In this document: piece by piece, positions 1-8,643 of the stretch
Layout of the letters: each line of letters starts with the position of its first letter
Numbering within the stretch: position 1 is the first letter of the stretch
Assembly (NCBI GenBank): GCA_020849625.1
Contig: JADLFV010000039.1
Span: forward strand, 1-45,155
Origin: Phycisphaeraceae bacterium
GTDB lineage: Bacteria; Planctomycetota; Phycisphaerae; Phycisphaerales; Phycisphaeraceae
DNA length: 45,155 nt
Reading direction: 5' to 3'
The notes under the pieces: generated by a model
The model's database searches: none
What the model was told of the DNA's origin: nothing
The model's input: the letters and a program-made list of their open reading frames with translations, nothing else
Translations under genes and position numbers: made by a program

Positions 1-49
1 GAAGCCGTCCCCCGCAGATCACGCCGCCGATCCCCGCCTCCGCTTGCGA

Positions 50-613
50 TCACCAGACCCGCCGCAGCTTCACTGCGGTTTTATTCACCTGCGCCCCTTG
101 ACATGCGGGGCCATATATGGGTTTGGCCGCGTTCTTCTGCAATGGATGTCGTCGCTCATAATCCTGAAACCAATCACGCAACATCTCGGCAAACTCCTGT
201 GCTCGCCGATCTGATGCCGCTACTCTGAAACTCAGACCACGGAAAAACCACTCGACGTGAGCATGAACACCCGAATCTCCGCCCTCGGGAATAATGAGAA
301 CCACATGAAACGGCTGTGAGTCGGCGTGCTGTCCGACAAACCACTCGACCCGCTCTTTGCGCGCGCCGCTACTCCGCTGGCCACGACTTGGCTCCGCTGA
401 AAAGCCGCGCTGTGCCAACCACGTCCGCAACTCTGCGCGGGCCGCATCACAGTAAGGCTGATACTCTGGCGGAGTGCTCAGACCGACTGAAACGTAAGTC
501 GCACCTCGCTGCGTCGTGAGCGCCTGATACGCGACCCAGACTATCACGACCACGACAACGGCTGGAATGATGAAGCGACGCATAAGCGGCCTAACAGTCA
601 TTGTACCAATCAT
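50..613 (-). CDS. Small membrane-anchored protein of unknown function
   Basis: I do not recognise a family. The 187-residue product starts with a short basic stretch followed by one hydrophobic segment (about residues 14-30, rich in Val and Ile), so it is probably anchored in the inner membrane by its N-terminus with the rest outside the cytoplasm. The remainder is soluble, with several Trp and Phe residues in the middle and a basic C-terminus. It lies 17 bases downstream of the GH10-like gene on the same strand and may be cotranscribed with it. Two nearby Met codons near the N-terminus make the exact start uncertain. Confidence 0.6.
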   Translation of the reverse strand: MIGTMTVRPLMRRFIIPAVVVVVIVWVAYQALTTQRGATYVSVGLSTPPEYQPYCDAARAELRTWLAQRGFSAEPSRGQRSSGARKERVEWFVGQHADSQPFHVVLIIPEGGDSGVHAHVEWFFRGLSFRVAASDRRAQEFAEMLRDWFQDYERRHPLQKNAAKPIYGPACQGAQVNKTAVKLRRVW

Positions 614-630
614 ACGGAAGCGTTCGGGAA

Positions 631-2217
631 TTATGGGAGTGCGGGGGGAGGGGTCGGGCTGGTTTCGGCGGCGGGTTCTTTGTCACCGTCGGCTTCGATG
701 TGCAACGTGTCGGCGGACGACAGCAGGTTGCGGCGGAAGTTGATGATGCGGCGGAGGGCGGGCTTGGTCTGGGCTGATTCGCTGGTCAGGCCGCTGAGCG
801 GCAGTTCGATCTGCGGATGGTCGATCAACTGGTCCCAGGCGACCGACTCGACGAACGGCCTTGCCAGGGCGATCTGGAAGACCGCTTCCATCCAGTGGGC
901 CTGCACCTGCGGCGACCAGGGGCGGCGCCATTGGCCGCTGTCGGGATCGATCGGTTGTTGGCCGGCCTCGAGGGCGATCATCATCTCGGTGACCGGCTCA
1001 CTGGGCACAGCGATGGTCAGATGCACGGGCTTGCCGAAGACCGCGTACTGATCCAGCAGCAGACTGACCTGCATCAGGTCGCGCGTGAACTGGCCGGGCA
1101 GGGCCTGGCCCATCAGCAGGCGCAGGGCCAATGCGTCGAAGGGGATGCCCGACTGGGTGATCAGGTCGGAATACATCATGGGCGGGATCGAGCGCGGGTT
1201 GTTGCCGTAGTATTCCCCAAACGGCTGGCGCAGCTCGATCAGGGTGCGGCTGTCGGGCGCCAGCTTGCGCACCAGCAGGGTGGTCATGCGCGTCAGATCC
1301 ATCAACTGCTCGAAGTTGAAGCAGAAGTGGCGGTTGACGTGCAGTCCGCTGACGACCAGCCATTGATCGACCGATTCGTGATAGCGGCTGACCACGCGCT
1401 CGACGTGTTCGTAAACCAGGTCGCGCACGGTGTCGTAGTCGTGCTCCCAGATGTAGAGCCAGTCCGGCAGCGCGCTGGGATCGAAGCTGAGCAGCGGGCC
1501 GCCCACCACGCTCAATTTCTGCTTGTCAGTCCAGGCGGTCCAGTCATCGGTGCTCTGCCAGCGGTATTCGCCCTCCTCGGGCGCAAGCTGCTTCCAGCAC
1601 AGCGGCAACTGGACGAAATCGAAGTTGCCGGCCAGGCCCTGGCGCTGCTTGCCCGGCTGGAAATCACTTGACACGCCGCAGCCGATGGGCGTCTGGGGCA
1701 GGGCGCCGGTGCTCTTGCGGCGGTTCAGCAGCAGTTCCGAATGCGCCAGGGCCAGCTCTTCGGAACTGTCCAGGGCCACGTTCAGGCACTGGCGGGCCAT
1801 GCCCTCAGATTCCTGCGGGTGCTCGCGTTGCAGACAGAGGGCTTCGATGAACAGTTGGCGGGCGTTGTCGGCACGTTTGGACAGCGGGTGGTCCGCGTCC
1901 AGCTCCATCAGCCCCCAGTCTTCGAGCTTGGTGTAGAGCAGCATCAGCCGATGGCGGGCGATCTCCAGGCTCAGCAGGTACGGCTGGTCCTGGTCGGGCA
2001 GCAGACAAGTCTGCAGCGTCATTTCACCCAGCTCGTCCACCGGATACTGCAGCGCCAGGGCCATGGAACCCGCTTCGCGCTTTTCACAGAGGATCTGGCC
2101 TTGCTCGAAACGGATGTCACCGCGCATGGTGCTGCCGTCGGACCCGATCAGGTGGGCGTTGCGCAAGGCCCAAGCGGCAGCGGGCTTACCGTCGTCATAG
2201 ACCAGGAACTTGAGCAT
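631..2217 (-). CDS. GH10-like TIM-barrel protein, probably non-catalytic
   Basis: The 528-residue product has an N-terminal beta-rich region (about 1-170) and then a barrel resembling glycoside hydrolase family 10 (about 180-480). GH10-like landmarks are the FDFVQLPLCWKQLAPEEG strand with its EGEYRW segment, and a strand ending WLVVSGLH where true xylanases carry the acid/base WDVVNE. The nucleophile strand reads LTIAVPSEP instead of ITELD, so both catalytic glutamates appear to be missing. There is no signal peptide. The start is set at the ATG beginning MLKFLVYDD; the longer upstream frame runs into an intergenic repeat. Planctomycetes often carry such proteins annotated as endo-1,4-beta-xylanase; a carbohydrate-binding or structural role is inference. 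Confidence 0.75.
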   Translation of the reverse strand: MLKFLVYDDGKPAAAWALRNAHLIGSDGSTMRGDIRFEQGQILCEKREAGSMALALQYPVDELGEMTLQTCLLPDQDQPYLLSLEIARHRLMLLYTKLEDWGLMELDADHPLSKRADNARQLFIEALCLQREHPQESEGMARQCLNVALDSSEELALAHSELLLNRRKSTGALPQTPIGCGVSSDFQPGKQRQGLAGNFDFVQLPLCWKQLAPEEGEYRWQSTDDWTAWTDKQKLSVVGGPLLSFDPSALPDWLYIWEHDYDTVRDLVYEHVERVVSRYHESVDQWLVVSGLHVNRHFCFNFEQLMDLTRMTTLLVRKLAPDSRTLIELRQPFGEYYGNNPRSIPPMMYSDLITQSGIPFDALALRLLMGQALPGQFTRDLMQVSLLLDQYAVFGKPVHLTIAVPSEPVTEMMIALEAGQQPIDPDSGQWRRPWSPQVQAHWMEAVFQIALARPFVESVAWDQLIDHPQIELPLSGLTSESAQTKPALRRIINFRRNLLSSADTLHIEADGDKEPAAETSPTPPPALP

Positions 2218-2240
2218 GGCGGAATAGTATAAGAGAAGGC

Positions 2241-2335
2241 AATGTCTGATGTCTGATCGCGGATTGCTGATGTTGGAGGCCAATACGCAGCCCCTTGCAC
2301 TGACATCAGAGATCAGTAATCAGACATCAGACATT
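2241..2335. repeat. Long inverted repeat, TGATGTCTGAT family, copy 1
   Basis: The arms AATGTCTGATGTCTGAT (2241-2257) and its exact complement (2319-2335) are 17 bases, perfect, and separated by about 61 bases. The right arm contains the stop codon of the dciA-like gene (complement of 2327-2329). Related copies lie at 19133-19230, 19955-20039 and 29991-30075. It could fold in RNA and may act as a 3'-end or termination element; no U-tract follows. Confidence 0.85.
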
Positions 2336-2689
2336 CCAATCAGCGCTGACCCGCAGCAGCACGCGGCGGAGGGCGGGGCCTTTGCAGCGGGTGATCAACT
2401 GCGTCTGCAAGCCGCTGCGCAGCAGGCGGTCCAGTTCGTACAGGCAGGCGCTGGAATCGACGGCCACGCGCAGCACGCCGCGGCTGAGGCTCTCCAGTCG
2501 GGCGTGATCGGCCAGTTCGGGCGGCACCAGTTGGTCCCAGATGCTGGCCAGTTCACCCAGTTGTTTGAGCGGGCGATCGATTTCCTTCTTGAACGTCTGG
2601 CGCAGGAACGACAGCGACAGATCCGGATCGCGCGGCGTGGTGCGTTCGGCCAGTTGTCGCAGGCGACGTTCGTGCCGGTGGCTTGGCAT
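2327..2689 (-). CDS. dciA: DciA/DUF721 family protein (replicative helicase loader candidate)
   Basis: The 120-residue product matches the DUF721/DciA pattern: an N-terminal basic helical region, the segment IWDQLVPPELADHARLESLSRGVLRVAVDSSACLYELDRLL with its W-x-x-x-V-P and L-x-V-x-V-D-S signature, and a short C-terminal strand. DciA is the ancestral loader or recruiter of the replicative helicase DnaB in bacteria without DnaC or DnaI. The start chosen is MPSHRHER; two further in-frame Met codons upstream would overlap the divergent shikimate kinase start. The last codons and the stop (Asn-Val-stop) are supplied by the inverted repeat at 2241-2335, so the C-terminus was set by repeat insertion or co-evolved with it. 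Confidence 0.75.
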   Translation of the reverse strand: MPSHRHERRLRQLAERTTPRDPDLSLSFLRQTFKKEIDRPLKQLGELASIWDQLVPPELADHARLESLSRGVLRVAVDSSACLYELDRLLRSGLQTQLITRCKGPALRRVLLRVSADWNV

Positions 2690-2708
2690 TGGCTTATCAT
2701 ACCGCACC

Positions 2709-3236
2709 ATGCAGATTATCCTCATCGGTTATCGCGGCAGCGGCAAAACCAGCGTCGGCCGGCTTCTGGCCAGGGACTTGAAACTGGACTTTGTCGATGG
2801 CGACGACATGGTGCGCGAACGCTTCGCCATGGACAGCATCGCGGAGATCTGGAAGCGGTTCGGTGAGCCGGCCTTCCGCAAGACGGAAGCGGAAGTGACC
2901 AGCGAATTGTGCGGGCGCGACGGCATCGTGGTCAGCCTGGGCGGCGGCGCGATTCTGCACCCCCAGGGCCGAAAAGCCGTCGCCGACGCCAGGGGTTTAT
3001 GCGTGTATCTCAAGGGCTCGCCCGCGGTGTTGTATCAGCGCATCCACGGCGACCCGGGCACCGGCGAGGATCGGCCGAACTTAACCAACCTCGGCGGCGG
3101 CATCGCAGAGATCGAATCGGTGCTGGCGCAGCGGCGCGAGATTTACGAATCGCTGGCGGACCTGATTCTGGACGTCGATCATCTGGACATCGACCAGACC
3201 GCGGCGGCGATCCGTGAGCGGATTGGGAAGTCGTGA
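2709..3236 (+). CDS. aroK: Shikimate kinase
   Basis: The enzyme phosphorylates shikimate at the 3-OH with ATP in the chorismate pathway. The 175-residue product is the usual single-domain length. It shows Walker A GYRGSGKTS (residues 7-15), the shikimate-binding region DGDDMV (31-36), the FRKTEAE segment, the GGGA glycine loop (79-82) and a lid region with a conserved Arg (RPNL, near residue 119). The start is the ATG of MQIILIGYRG. The start codon of the divergent dciA-like gene is only 19 bases away, so its promoter must overlap coding DNA. Cytoplasmic. Chorismate made here would feed PheA at 43.5 kb. Confidence 0.95.
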   Translation: MQIILIGYRGSGKTSVGRLLARDLKLDFVDGDDMVRERFAMDSIAEIWKRFGEPAFRKTEAEVTSELCGRDGIVVSLGGGAILHPQGRKAVADARGLCVYLKGSPAVLYQRIHGDPGTGEDRPNLTNLGGGIAEIESVLAQRREIYESLADLILDVDHLDIDQTAAAIRERIGKS

Positions 3237-3458
3237 TCTGGGATGTGTTGGGCGTAGTTTGCGCCGCTTGCTGATTGACAGAAGCTGGTGGCTGTTGGGC
3301 GGTTGCGCGAAGCCGCAAGCGGCGGAGGCGATGTGCGCATAGAAAAAGCCGAACGGTTGCCAACGATGAATGAACAATAGGAATATGGCAGAAATAACTT
3401 AGGCGCCCGCTCGGCTTGCCACTGCAACGTTGTGGACTTGGTTTTTTAGCTTGTGATG

Positions 3459-3470
3459 CACCTCCTTTCT
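3459..3470. other. Match to the 16S rRNA 3' tail (anti-SD on +, SD on -) in a 283-base gap
   Basis: The gap between aroK and nfo (3237-3519) holds no convincing gene. The plus strand contains CACCTCCTTTCT, the known 3' tail of 16S rRNA, so the minus strand carries AGAAAGGAGGTG, a maximal Shine-Dalgarno. The only minus-strand frame nearby is about 20 codons and would have to start within the SD itself, so I do not call a gene. An AT-rich stretch lies at 3355-3400. Confidence 0.4.
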
Positions 3471-3519
3471 TCAGGGTGGATCATCTGCCATCCATATTCT
3501 CGCCTGTTTCCAGGGAGAG

Positions 3520-4389
3520 TCAAGTCTTTTGTTTGCCGGATTTTCCTCGCCTGACCATTTGGCGCAGAGCGGCCAGGTTCAGGGCGTCCCACGGTCGGCC
3601 GTCCGGGGCCGGTCCCTTGGGCGTCTCCAGCACCTTCGGACCGGGGAAACTGTTGACCAGCATGGAAAAAGCGGTCCTGGCCACGTGGCCGAGCCCGATG
3701 TGCTCGTGACGGTCCACCCGCTTGCCGCGCTCGACCTTCGAATCGTTGACGTGAACCACTTTCACGCGATCCAGTCCGAGAACCGCATCGCATTCTCGCA
3801 GCACGCTTTTCATGCCGGGACCGCTGGTCAGGTCGTAACCGGCCGCCAGCAGGTGGGCGGTGTCCAGGCAAACCGCCAGACGATCGGGAGTCTCCACCTG
3901 CTCAATGATGGCTGCCAGGTGCTCGAAGCGATAACCCAGATTCGTGCCCTGCCCTGCTGTGATCTCCAGGCAGGTGATCACTTTGGCTTGCGGGAGCTTG
4001 TCGTGCAGGCGGTTGAAAGCTTCCGCGATGCGAGCCAGCCCTTTGTCTTCGCCCTTGCCCATGTGCGAGCCGGGGTGGGTGACCAGGTAGGGAATCGCCA
4101 GCAGATCGCAGCGGCGGATTTCCTCCTCGAACAGCGCCATCGATCGCTTCCAGCTTCCGGGGTCGGGCGAGGCGAGGTTGATCAGGTAGCTGTCGTGGCT
4201 GACGGTGTCGCGGATGCCCGTCTGGTCCATGGCAGCGAACCAGGCGTCGATCTGTTTCGTCTCCAGCGGCTTGACCGCCCATTGCCGCTGGTTCTTGGTG
4301 AACACCTGCACGCAATCCATGTCGAGTTGCCGCGCTGCCAGCAGCGCGTTCTCCATGCCGCCGGCTATGGACAAATGGCTTCCAAACAT
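3520..4389 (-). CDS. nfo: Endonuclease IV (AP endonuclease)
   Basis: This Zn-dependent apurinic/apyrimidinic endonuclease acts in base-excision repair. The product is about 289 residues, close to the E. coli enzyme. It shows the N-terminal GSHLSIAGG, the metal-ligand segments around TCLEITAGQGTNLG, CLDTAHLLAAGYD, HVNDSK and DRHEHIGLG, and a late LETPKG. An AGGGAG Shine-Dalgarno lies five bases before the ATG at 4389. An ATG at 4392 and a GTG at 4395 are alternatives. The upstream glycosyltransferase-like gene ends in TGA overlapping the 4392 ATG, so translation is probably coupled. It is the last gene of the minus-strand heme operon. Confidence 0.95.
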   Translation of the reverse strand: MFGSHLSIAGGMENALLAARQLDMDCVQVFTKNQRQWAVKPLETKQIDAWFAAMDQTGIRDTVSHDSYLINLASPDPGSWKRSMALFEEEIRRCDLLAIPYLVTHPGSHMGKGEDKGLARIAEAFNRLHDKLPQAKVITCLEITAGQGTNLGYRFEHLAAIIEQVETPDRLAVCLDTAHLLAAGYDLTSGPGMKSVLRECDAVLGLDRVKVVHVNDSKVERGKRVDRHEHIGLGHVARTAFSMLVNSFPGPKVLETPKGPAPDGRPWDALNLAALRQMVRRGKSGKQKT

Positions 4390-4391
4390 CA

Positions 4392-6485
4392 TCACTCCCT
4401 GGGCAACTGGTACAAGGTCACCGATGGCGAAAACGATCGAACCGGCAACCAGCCCGAGTCGATCAGTCGGTCGAGCGACTGTTGCGTCACATCACTGTCG
4501 TAACCATACGTCTCGTGCAGGCGTTTGAGTTCCTGCCGGTGGACCCAGACGTGCGTGACGCCCAGATCGCGCAGGGTCTGATTGACCTGGCGGGGATCTA
4601 AGTTCCGGGGGCCGCCGGCGTCGCGGATGATGCCGCCCAGCAGGCTGGGGTCGAACGCGCTGTGGTAGATCATCGGCCGATCGATGTAGAGCAGGTGCGA
4701 GTTGTCCGCCACGATGTAAACCCTGGACTGCGGCGGCAACTCGTTGATCGGGTGAAACGAAAAATCCTCCAGCGAATCGACCAGCAGCCACGGCGGCACA
4801 TTGACTGATTGCTGTGTTGGTTCATCAAACGTCCTCATGGTCTGGCTGAACAGCGTGTTCAGGCTCACGATCCACAGCAGCGTCACCAGCACCACGCCGC
4901 CGAACGGCCCCACCCACTTGCGCTGCGGGCCGGCTATGCGGATCAGTTCCTCCATGCCGATGCCCAGCACCATCAACGTCGGCAGCAGTGTCGGCAGCAG
5001 GAATCGGCTCTGCATGTGCGTGGCGCTGAGCCAGAACACCAGTTGCATCGCCAGCATCACCGCCATCTGCACGATCACGCCCCGCCCCCGGAACCCGGAC
5101 TCATAGAGTCCGGCTCGGTTCCGTCGCCGCAGCGCCAGTCCTGCCGCAACTGCTGCGGCGGCCAGCAGGATGGGGAAGCCGCCCTCCTGATCGAAGCGGG
5201 CGATGTTGCGCACCTCGATGGGCACGCGCTGACCGCCGATGGCGCCGTAGCCGGTGTTGGTCAGCCACTGGCGATAGAGCGATTCGATGCGCCCATCCGT
5301 CTGCGCTTCAGCCAGACCGACGCCGCGCTGCCAGCGTGCGACCAACTCATCGTTCCAATAACCCTTGCCCAGCGTTTGGGCGGCAAAGGGAAACACGGGA
5401 TTGCCCGTCCACATGACATTGCGGGCGAAGTACGGACACAACGCAGCCGATCCCACCACCGCGGCCAGCGCGGCTGCCCGCCACTGCCTGCGCAGCAGCA
5501 GCATCACACCGATCGGCACCGCCAGCATGGGCCCGGCTGTCAGCTTGCACAGCGTTGAGCCGGCACACAACAACCCCACCACGGGGCCCGATGGTTTCTC
5601 CGCATACACCTGGCTGAACGCCACGGCCGCCAGCGCCAGCATGGCCATTTCGTTGTAGGCAAGCGAACTGGTGATCATCACCCACGGCACGACCAGCAAT
5701 GACGCGCCCGCCACCGCGGCGCCCGTGGTGCCGCCGAGTCGTCGCACGGCGCTACCGATCGCACAGGCCGCCAGCAGCGCGGTGGAAACGTGCAGCAACT
5801 GGCAGGCGAAGATCGCGCCATGCACCGAGCCGCGCATTGCCGACAGGTGCAGGTAACCCGCTTCAAACAGGCCCGGCAGAAAGCTGTAAACATTGTGCTC
5901 CAGCGGCGTCATGGCGCCGGCGGCTAACCATTCGCGCGGAATCTGCAGGTGATAGCTGAGCACGTCATAGCCCAGGGCTTCGGTGCGCCAGATCGTTCCC
6001 GGCGGACACGTCGCCCCCACCAGCATCAATCCCACCCCCGCCCCCGGAAGTAACCACGCGAGCAACGTCGCAACAGAGCCGGGCACTGCGTACCCGGAGT
6101 TCCGGAGGCGGACTCGCAGAGTCCGGCTCGCCCAGATCGCTGCCCCCACCCCCGGAAGCGCCCAGGCCACGTACTGGTTCAACAATCCCGCCCAGGCCAG
6201 CAACCACGCTGACATCAGCATGGCCCACAATCCCAGGCCCGCGGCTGTCACCGCATCGCGATAGGTGGTTGCAACCATGATCCGCTGCAGCAGTCCGCCA
6301 TAGCCGAGCGCTCCCGCCCAGTAGATCGCCAGCACGGGCAACGCGGATGCGATCGCCGCCCACATCGCCAGGTACTTGATCGGCATCACCGGCGCCAGAC
6401 CACCCTGGCACGCGATCCAGGTCACCACCAGCAGTAAGACCGCCGCACCCAGCGCGAAGGTGAGGTTGCGCGTCACACCGATCAC
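4392..6485 (-). CDS. Multi-pass membrane protein, ArnT/PMT-like glycosyltransferase superfamily
   Basis: The 697-residue product has roughly a dozen hydrophobic segments over residues 10-530 and a soluble C-terminal domain. The extracytoplasmic loop carrying DVLSYHLQIPREW after the first half of the helices resembles the acidic loop of lipid-linked sugar transferases (PMT_2/GT39-like), and the C-terminal half has YIVADNSHLLYIDRP. The exact substrate cannot be read. The start is a GTG overlapping the hemA stop by four bases, implying coupling. Its frame contains two copies of the 8-3-8 palindrome (5095-5113, 6108-6126) and two exact copies of the CTTCCGGGGG motif. The arrangement with hemA and nfo suggests shared transcription, not a shared pathway. 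Confidence 0.65.
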   Translation of the reverse strand: MIGVTRNLTFALGAAVLLLVVTWIACQGGLAPVMPIKYLAMWAAIASALPVLAIYWAGALGYGGLLQRIMVATTYRDAVTAAGLGLWAMLMSAWLLAWAGLLNQYVAWALPGVGAAIWASRTLRVRLRNSGYAVPGSVATLLAWLLPGAGVGLMLVGATCPPGTIWRTEALGYDVLSYHLQIPREWLAAGAMTPLEHNVYSFLPGLFEAGYLHLSAMRGSVHGAIFACQLLHVSTALLAACAIGSAVRRLGGTTGAAVAGASLLVVPWVMITSSLAYNEMAMLALAAVAFSQVYAEKPSGPVVGLLCAGSTLCKLTAGPMLAVPIGVMLLLRRQWRAAALAAVVGSAALCPYFARNVMWTGNPVFPFAAQTLGKGYWNDELVARWQRGVGLAEAQTDGRIESLYRQWLTNTGYGAIGGQRVPIEVRNIARFDQEGGFPILLAAAAVAAGLALRRRNRAGLYESGFRGRGVIVQMAVMLAMQLVFWLSATHMQSRFLLPTLLPTLMVLGIGMEELIRIAGPQRKWVGPFGGVVLVTLLWIVSLNTLFSQTMRTFDEPTQQSVNVPPWLLVDSLEDFSFHPINELPPQSRVYIVADNSHLLYIDRPMIYHSAFDPSLLGGIIRDAGGPRNLDPRQVNQTLRDLGVTHVWVHRQELKRLHETYGYDSDVTQQSLDRLIDSGWLPVRSFSPSVTLYQLPRE
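5095..5113. repeat. 8-3-8 palindrome CCGGACTC-ATA-GAGTCCGG
   Basis: Perfect arms with a 3-base loop, followed by CTCGGTT. It lies within the open frame of the glycosyltransferase-like gene. It adjoins a one-base variant of the CTTCCGGGGG motif (5085-5094). Confidence 0.85.
6041..6050 (-). repeat. CTTCCGGGGG motif, long form with CGGGGG extension
   Basis: One of 18 exact copies. The others are at 6149, 9916, 11168, 16531, 16789, 17020, 26 kb none, 30626, 32300, 32592, 33209, 34291, 34423, 35906, 38217, 39265, 39549 and 44095 (start coordinates, both orientations). In the longest form the motif continues as CTTCCGGGGGCGGGGG. Confidence 0.8.
6108..6126. repeat. 8-3-8 palindrome copy, GCGGACTC-GCA-GAGTCCGG
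   Basis: Seven inner base pairs are perfect around a 3-base loop and CTCG follows, as in the other copies. It lies inside the glycosyltransferase-like frame and encodes Leu-Arg-Val-Arg-like residues on the gene strand. Confidence 0.75.
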
Positions 6486-7801
6486 GCCTGATCCTCCGGC
6501 GAAGCATCATCCTCGGATTCATCCAGATCAAACAATCGTCGAAGGGCTGCGGCATAAAACGCCAGGGGTGCATCTGATTCCGGTTGGCGCATGCGACTGA
6601 GCGGCAGGTGCAGAATCTTGTTGATCAGGCGAGTGGTGTGCTGCTCGATGACACGGTTGATGGCATCGGCGTCGCTGCTGCCCATCTCGGCGGCGATCAG
6701 GCGCAGCGTTCGCTGCAACTCAGCGTTACCCATCTCGTGAAATCGGCCGCGCAATTGCTTGACCAATCGCCCCACGTCGCGCTGCTGGATGGCGGTCATG
6801 CTCAGGGCCACCGCCTGGGCCAGGTGATGCTCGCAGGCTTCCAGTTCGCCGCGGCGGCTCTGCATGCTGGCGGCCACCACGCTTTGCAGATCGTCCAGGT
6901 TGTAGAGATACACGTTGGCCAGGCTCGCAGACGTCTGCTCCACGTCGCGGGGCACGCCCAGGTCCAGCACCAGCAGCGGCCGGCGGCGCCTGCGCTTGAC
7001 CGCCTGCTTCATGCGCTCGGCCGTCAATACCGGCTCGGTCGATCCCGTGCAGGTCAGCAGCACGTCCGCTTCGACCAGCAGTCCATCGAGGTCCGCCATG
7101 GCACGGGCCTCACCCAGGTGCAGGCGTTCGACCAGCTCCAGGGCGCGATCCGCCGTGCGATTGACAATGCACACGCGCTGCGGATTTTCCCGGCGAAAGT
7201 GGGTTAGCGCCACCTTCATCATCTCGCCGGCGCCCAGCGCCAGCAGCGTTTTGTCATCGAAGCGATCGAACACCTGCCGCGCCAGGTCCAGCGCCACTGA
7301 ACCGATGCTCAGCCGGCCTTCACCGATGCCCGTCTGGTGGCGCAGCCGCTTGCCGGCCTTGATCGCGTCCTGAAACAGCCGGTGCAGCACCGGGCCGACA
7401 CTCCCGTGATTGGCGGCCGCCTCGTAGGCGCGTTTGACCTGCCCGAGGATCTGCGTTTCACCCAGCACCATCGAATCCAGCCCGCCGCAGACGCGAAACA
7501 GGTGCAACGCCGCCTGCTCCTGCTGGCGTTCGATGGTCACGGCGCTCAACTGCTCCAGCGGCAGGCCGCAGTGTCCGCTGAGCAGGCTGCGCAGGGCATC
7601 GCCGTCAGGTTGGCCGTGCGGCGGGCGGGCGACGTACAACTCGGTGCGGTTGCAGGTTGAGAGAATGACCGCCTCGACCTGTTCGCCGGCCGAGCGCAGC
7701 TGGTCCAACATCCCGGGCAGGGCATCACCGCCGACCGCGGTCCTTTCGCGCAGCGCCAGTTGAGCGGTGCGATGGCTCAGACCGACCATGAGGATGCGCA
7801 T
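6482..7801 (-). CDS. hemA: Glutamyl-tRNA reductase
   Basis: HemA reduces glutamyl-tRNA(Glu) to glutamate-1-semialdehyde with NADPH, the first committed step of C5-pathway tetrapyrrole synthesis. The 439-residue product has the N-terminal catalytic domain MVGLSHRTAQLALRE with the nucleophilic Cys in STCNRTELY (about residue 51), the glycine-rich NADPH domain (LALGAGEMM), and a C-terminal dimerisation helix ending in a short acidic tail. The ATG at 7801 overlaps the last base of the ccsA stop (TGATG). A much longer upstream extension of this frame is a shadow of ccsA and is rejected. Confidence 0.97.
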   Translation of the reverse strand: MRILMVGLSHRTAQLALRERTAVGGDALPGMLDQLRSAGEQVEAVILSTCNRTELYVARPPHGQPDGDALRSLLSGHCGLPLEQLSAVTIERQQEQAALHLFRVCGGLDSMVLGETQILGQVKRAYEAAANHGSVGPVLHRLFQDAIKAGKRLRHQTGIGEGRLSIGSVALDLARQVFDRFDDKTLLALGAGEMMKVALTHFRRENPQRVCIVNRTADRALELVERLHLGEARAMADLDGLLVEADVLLTCTGSTEPVLTAERMKQAVKRRRRRPLLVLDLGVPRDVEQTSASLANVYLYNLDDLQSVVAASMQSRRGELEACEHHLAQAVALSMTAIQQRDVGRLVKQLRGRFHEMGNAELQRTLRLIAAEMGSSDADAINRVIEQHTTRLINKILHLPLSRMRQPESDAPLAFYAAALRRLFDLDESEDDASPEDQA

Positions 7802-8643
7802 CAGCCGGCACCTCCGGGGACCTGGATGGAGATCACCACCGCATAAACGATCACCAGCAGAAGCAATCCCACGATGCTCAGCCAGGCCGCCCGCCGACCA
7901 CGGAAGCTGGCGGTGTAGCGCACGTTCATCAGCAGGGCATAGACGATCCAGGCTGCCACCGCGATGCCCATCTTCCAGTAGAAACCATCCACCGGCATCG
8001 CCTGTTGCTCCACGATCACCACCACGCCGCTGACAAGGCCCAGCGTCAGCAGGACGAACCCCAGCGTGGCGCTGCGCACGATGACGTGCTCCAGGGCTTC
8101 GAGGCTGGCCATGCGTCCCATGGCGGATAAGTCTGTTTTGCGTTTCAGCCGCGACTCGACGAACAGGTACATCGCTCCCGCCCCGGCCGCGACCATCGCG
8201 CCCAATGTGCCCAGGTACACCCCCACCAGGTGCAGCGAACTCCACACCGGGTGCAGCGTGGCCATCTGGAACGGGCGATACGACCACTGGGCGGCGCAAA
8301 TGCCCCAGGCCAGGAACACGGTCAGGATCGGCAACCCGAAAGCTGACAACCCAAACAGCCGCCGGCGACTGAGAATAAACAGGATCGTCGCCCCCAGCAG
8401 GGTTGATAGCAGCAGCAAGCCATCGAGGTGAGCCTTGAGCGGCTGCCATTGCCCGACGTGGATCCAGCGATAAACAAACCCGATGGCGGCGCCCAGTGAG
8501 ATGATCAGCACCAGCACGATGAGCGTGCGCTGCGAATCCGGCGCCCGGTCAGGTTTGAACAGTCGGCGTAACGCCAGGACGCTGGCCACGGCCGCCAGAA
8601 ATGCCAGCACCGCCAGCACCACGCTGAGGATCGTTTCGTGCAT
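7801..8643 (-). CDS. CcsA/HemX-family cytochrome c assembly membrane protein
   Basis: The 280-residue product has about eight hydrophobic helices and belongs to the cytochrome c assembly family (CcsA/HemX). The helix starting FLAWGICAAQW and the following loop HPVWSSLHLVGVYLG place the candidate heme-ligand His residues on the outer side, as in the family. In Bacillus, HemX sits next to HemA and modulates its level; in system II, CcsA exports and holds heme. Its place between the siroheme gene and hemA with one-base overlaps on both sides fits either role. The canonical WGxxWxWD loop is not obvious, which favours HemX-like over full CcsA. Confidence 0.8.
   Translation of the reverse strand: MHETILSVVLAVLAFLAAVASVLALRRLFKPDRAPDSQRTLIVLVLIISLGAAIGFVYRWIHVGQWQPLKAHLDGLLLLSTLLGATILFILSRRRLFGLSAFGLPILTVFLAWGICAAQWSYRPFQMATLHPVWSSLHLVGVYLGTLGAMVAAGAGAMYLFVESRLKRKTDLSAMGRMASLEALEHVIVRSATLGFVLLTLGLVSGVVVIVEQQAMPVDGFYWKMGIAVAAWIVYALLMNVRYTASFRGRRAAWLSIVGLLLLVIVYAVVISIQVPGGAG

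Noticed and set aside
3399..3461. Twenty-codon minus-strand gene after the maximal SD
   Set aside because: The only start codon falls within the SD itself, and no homology is apparent.
7802..8449. N-terminal extension of hemA
   Set aside because: It overlaps ccsA in another frame and the HemA family starts at MRILMVGLSHRT.
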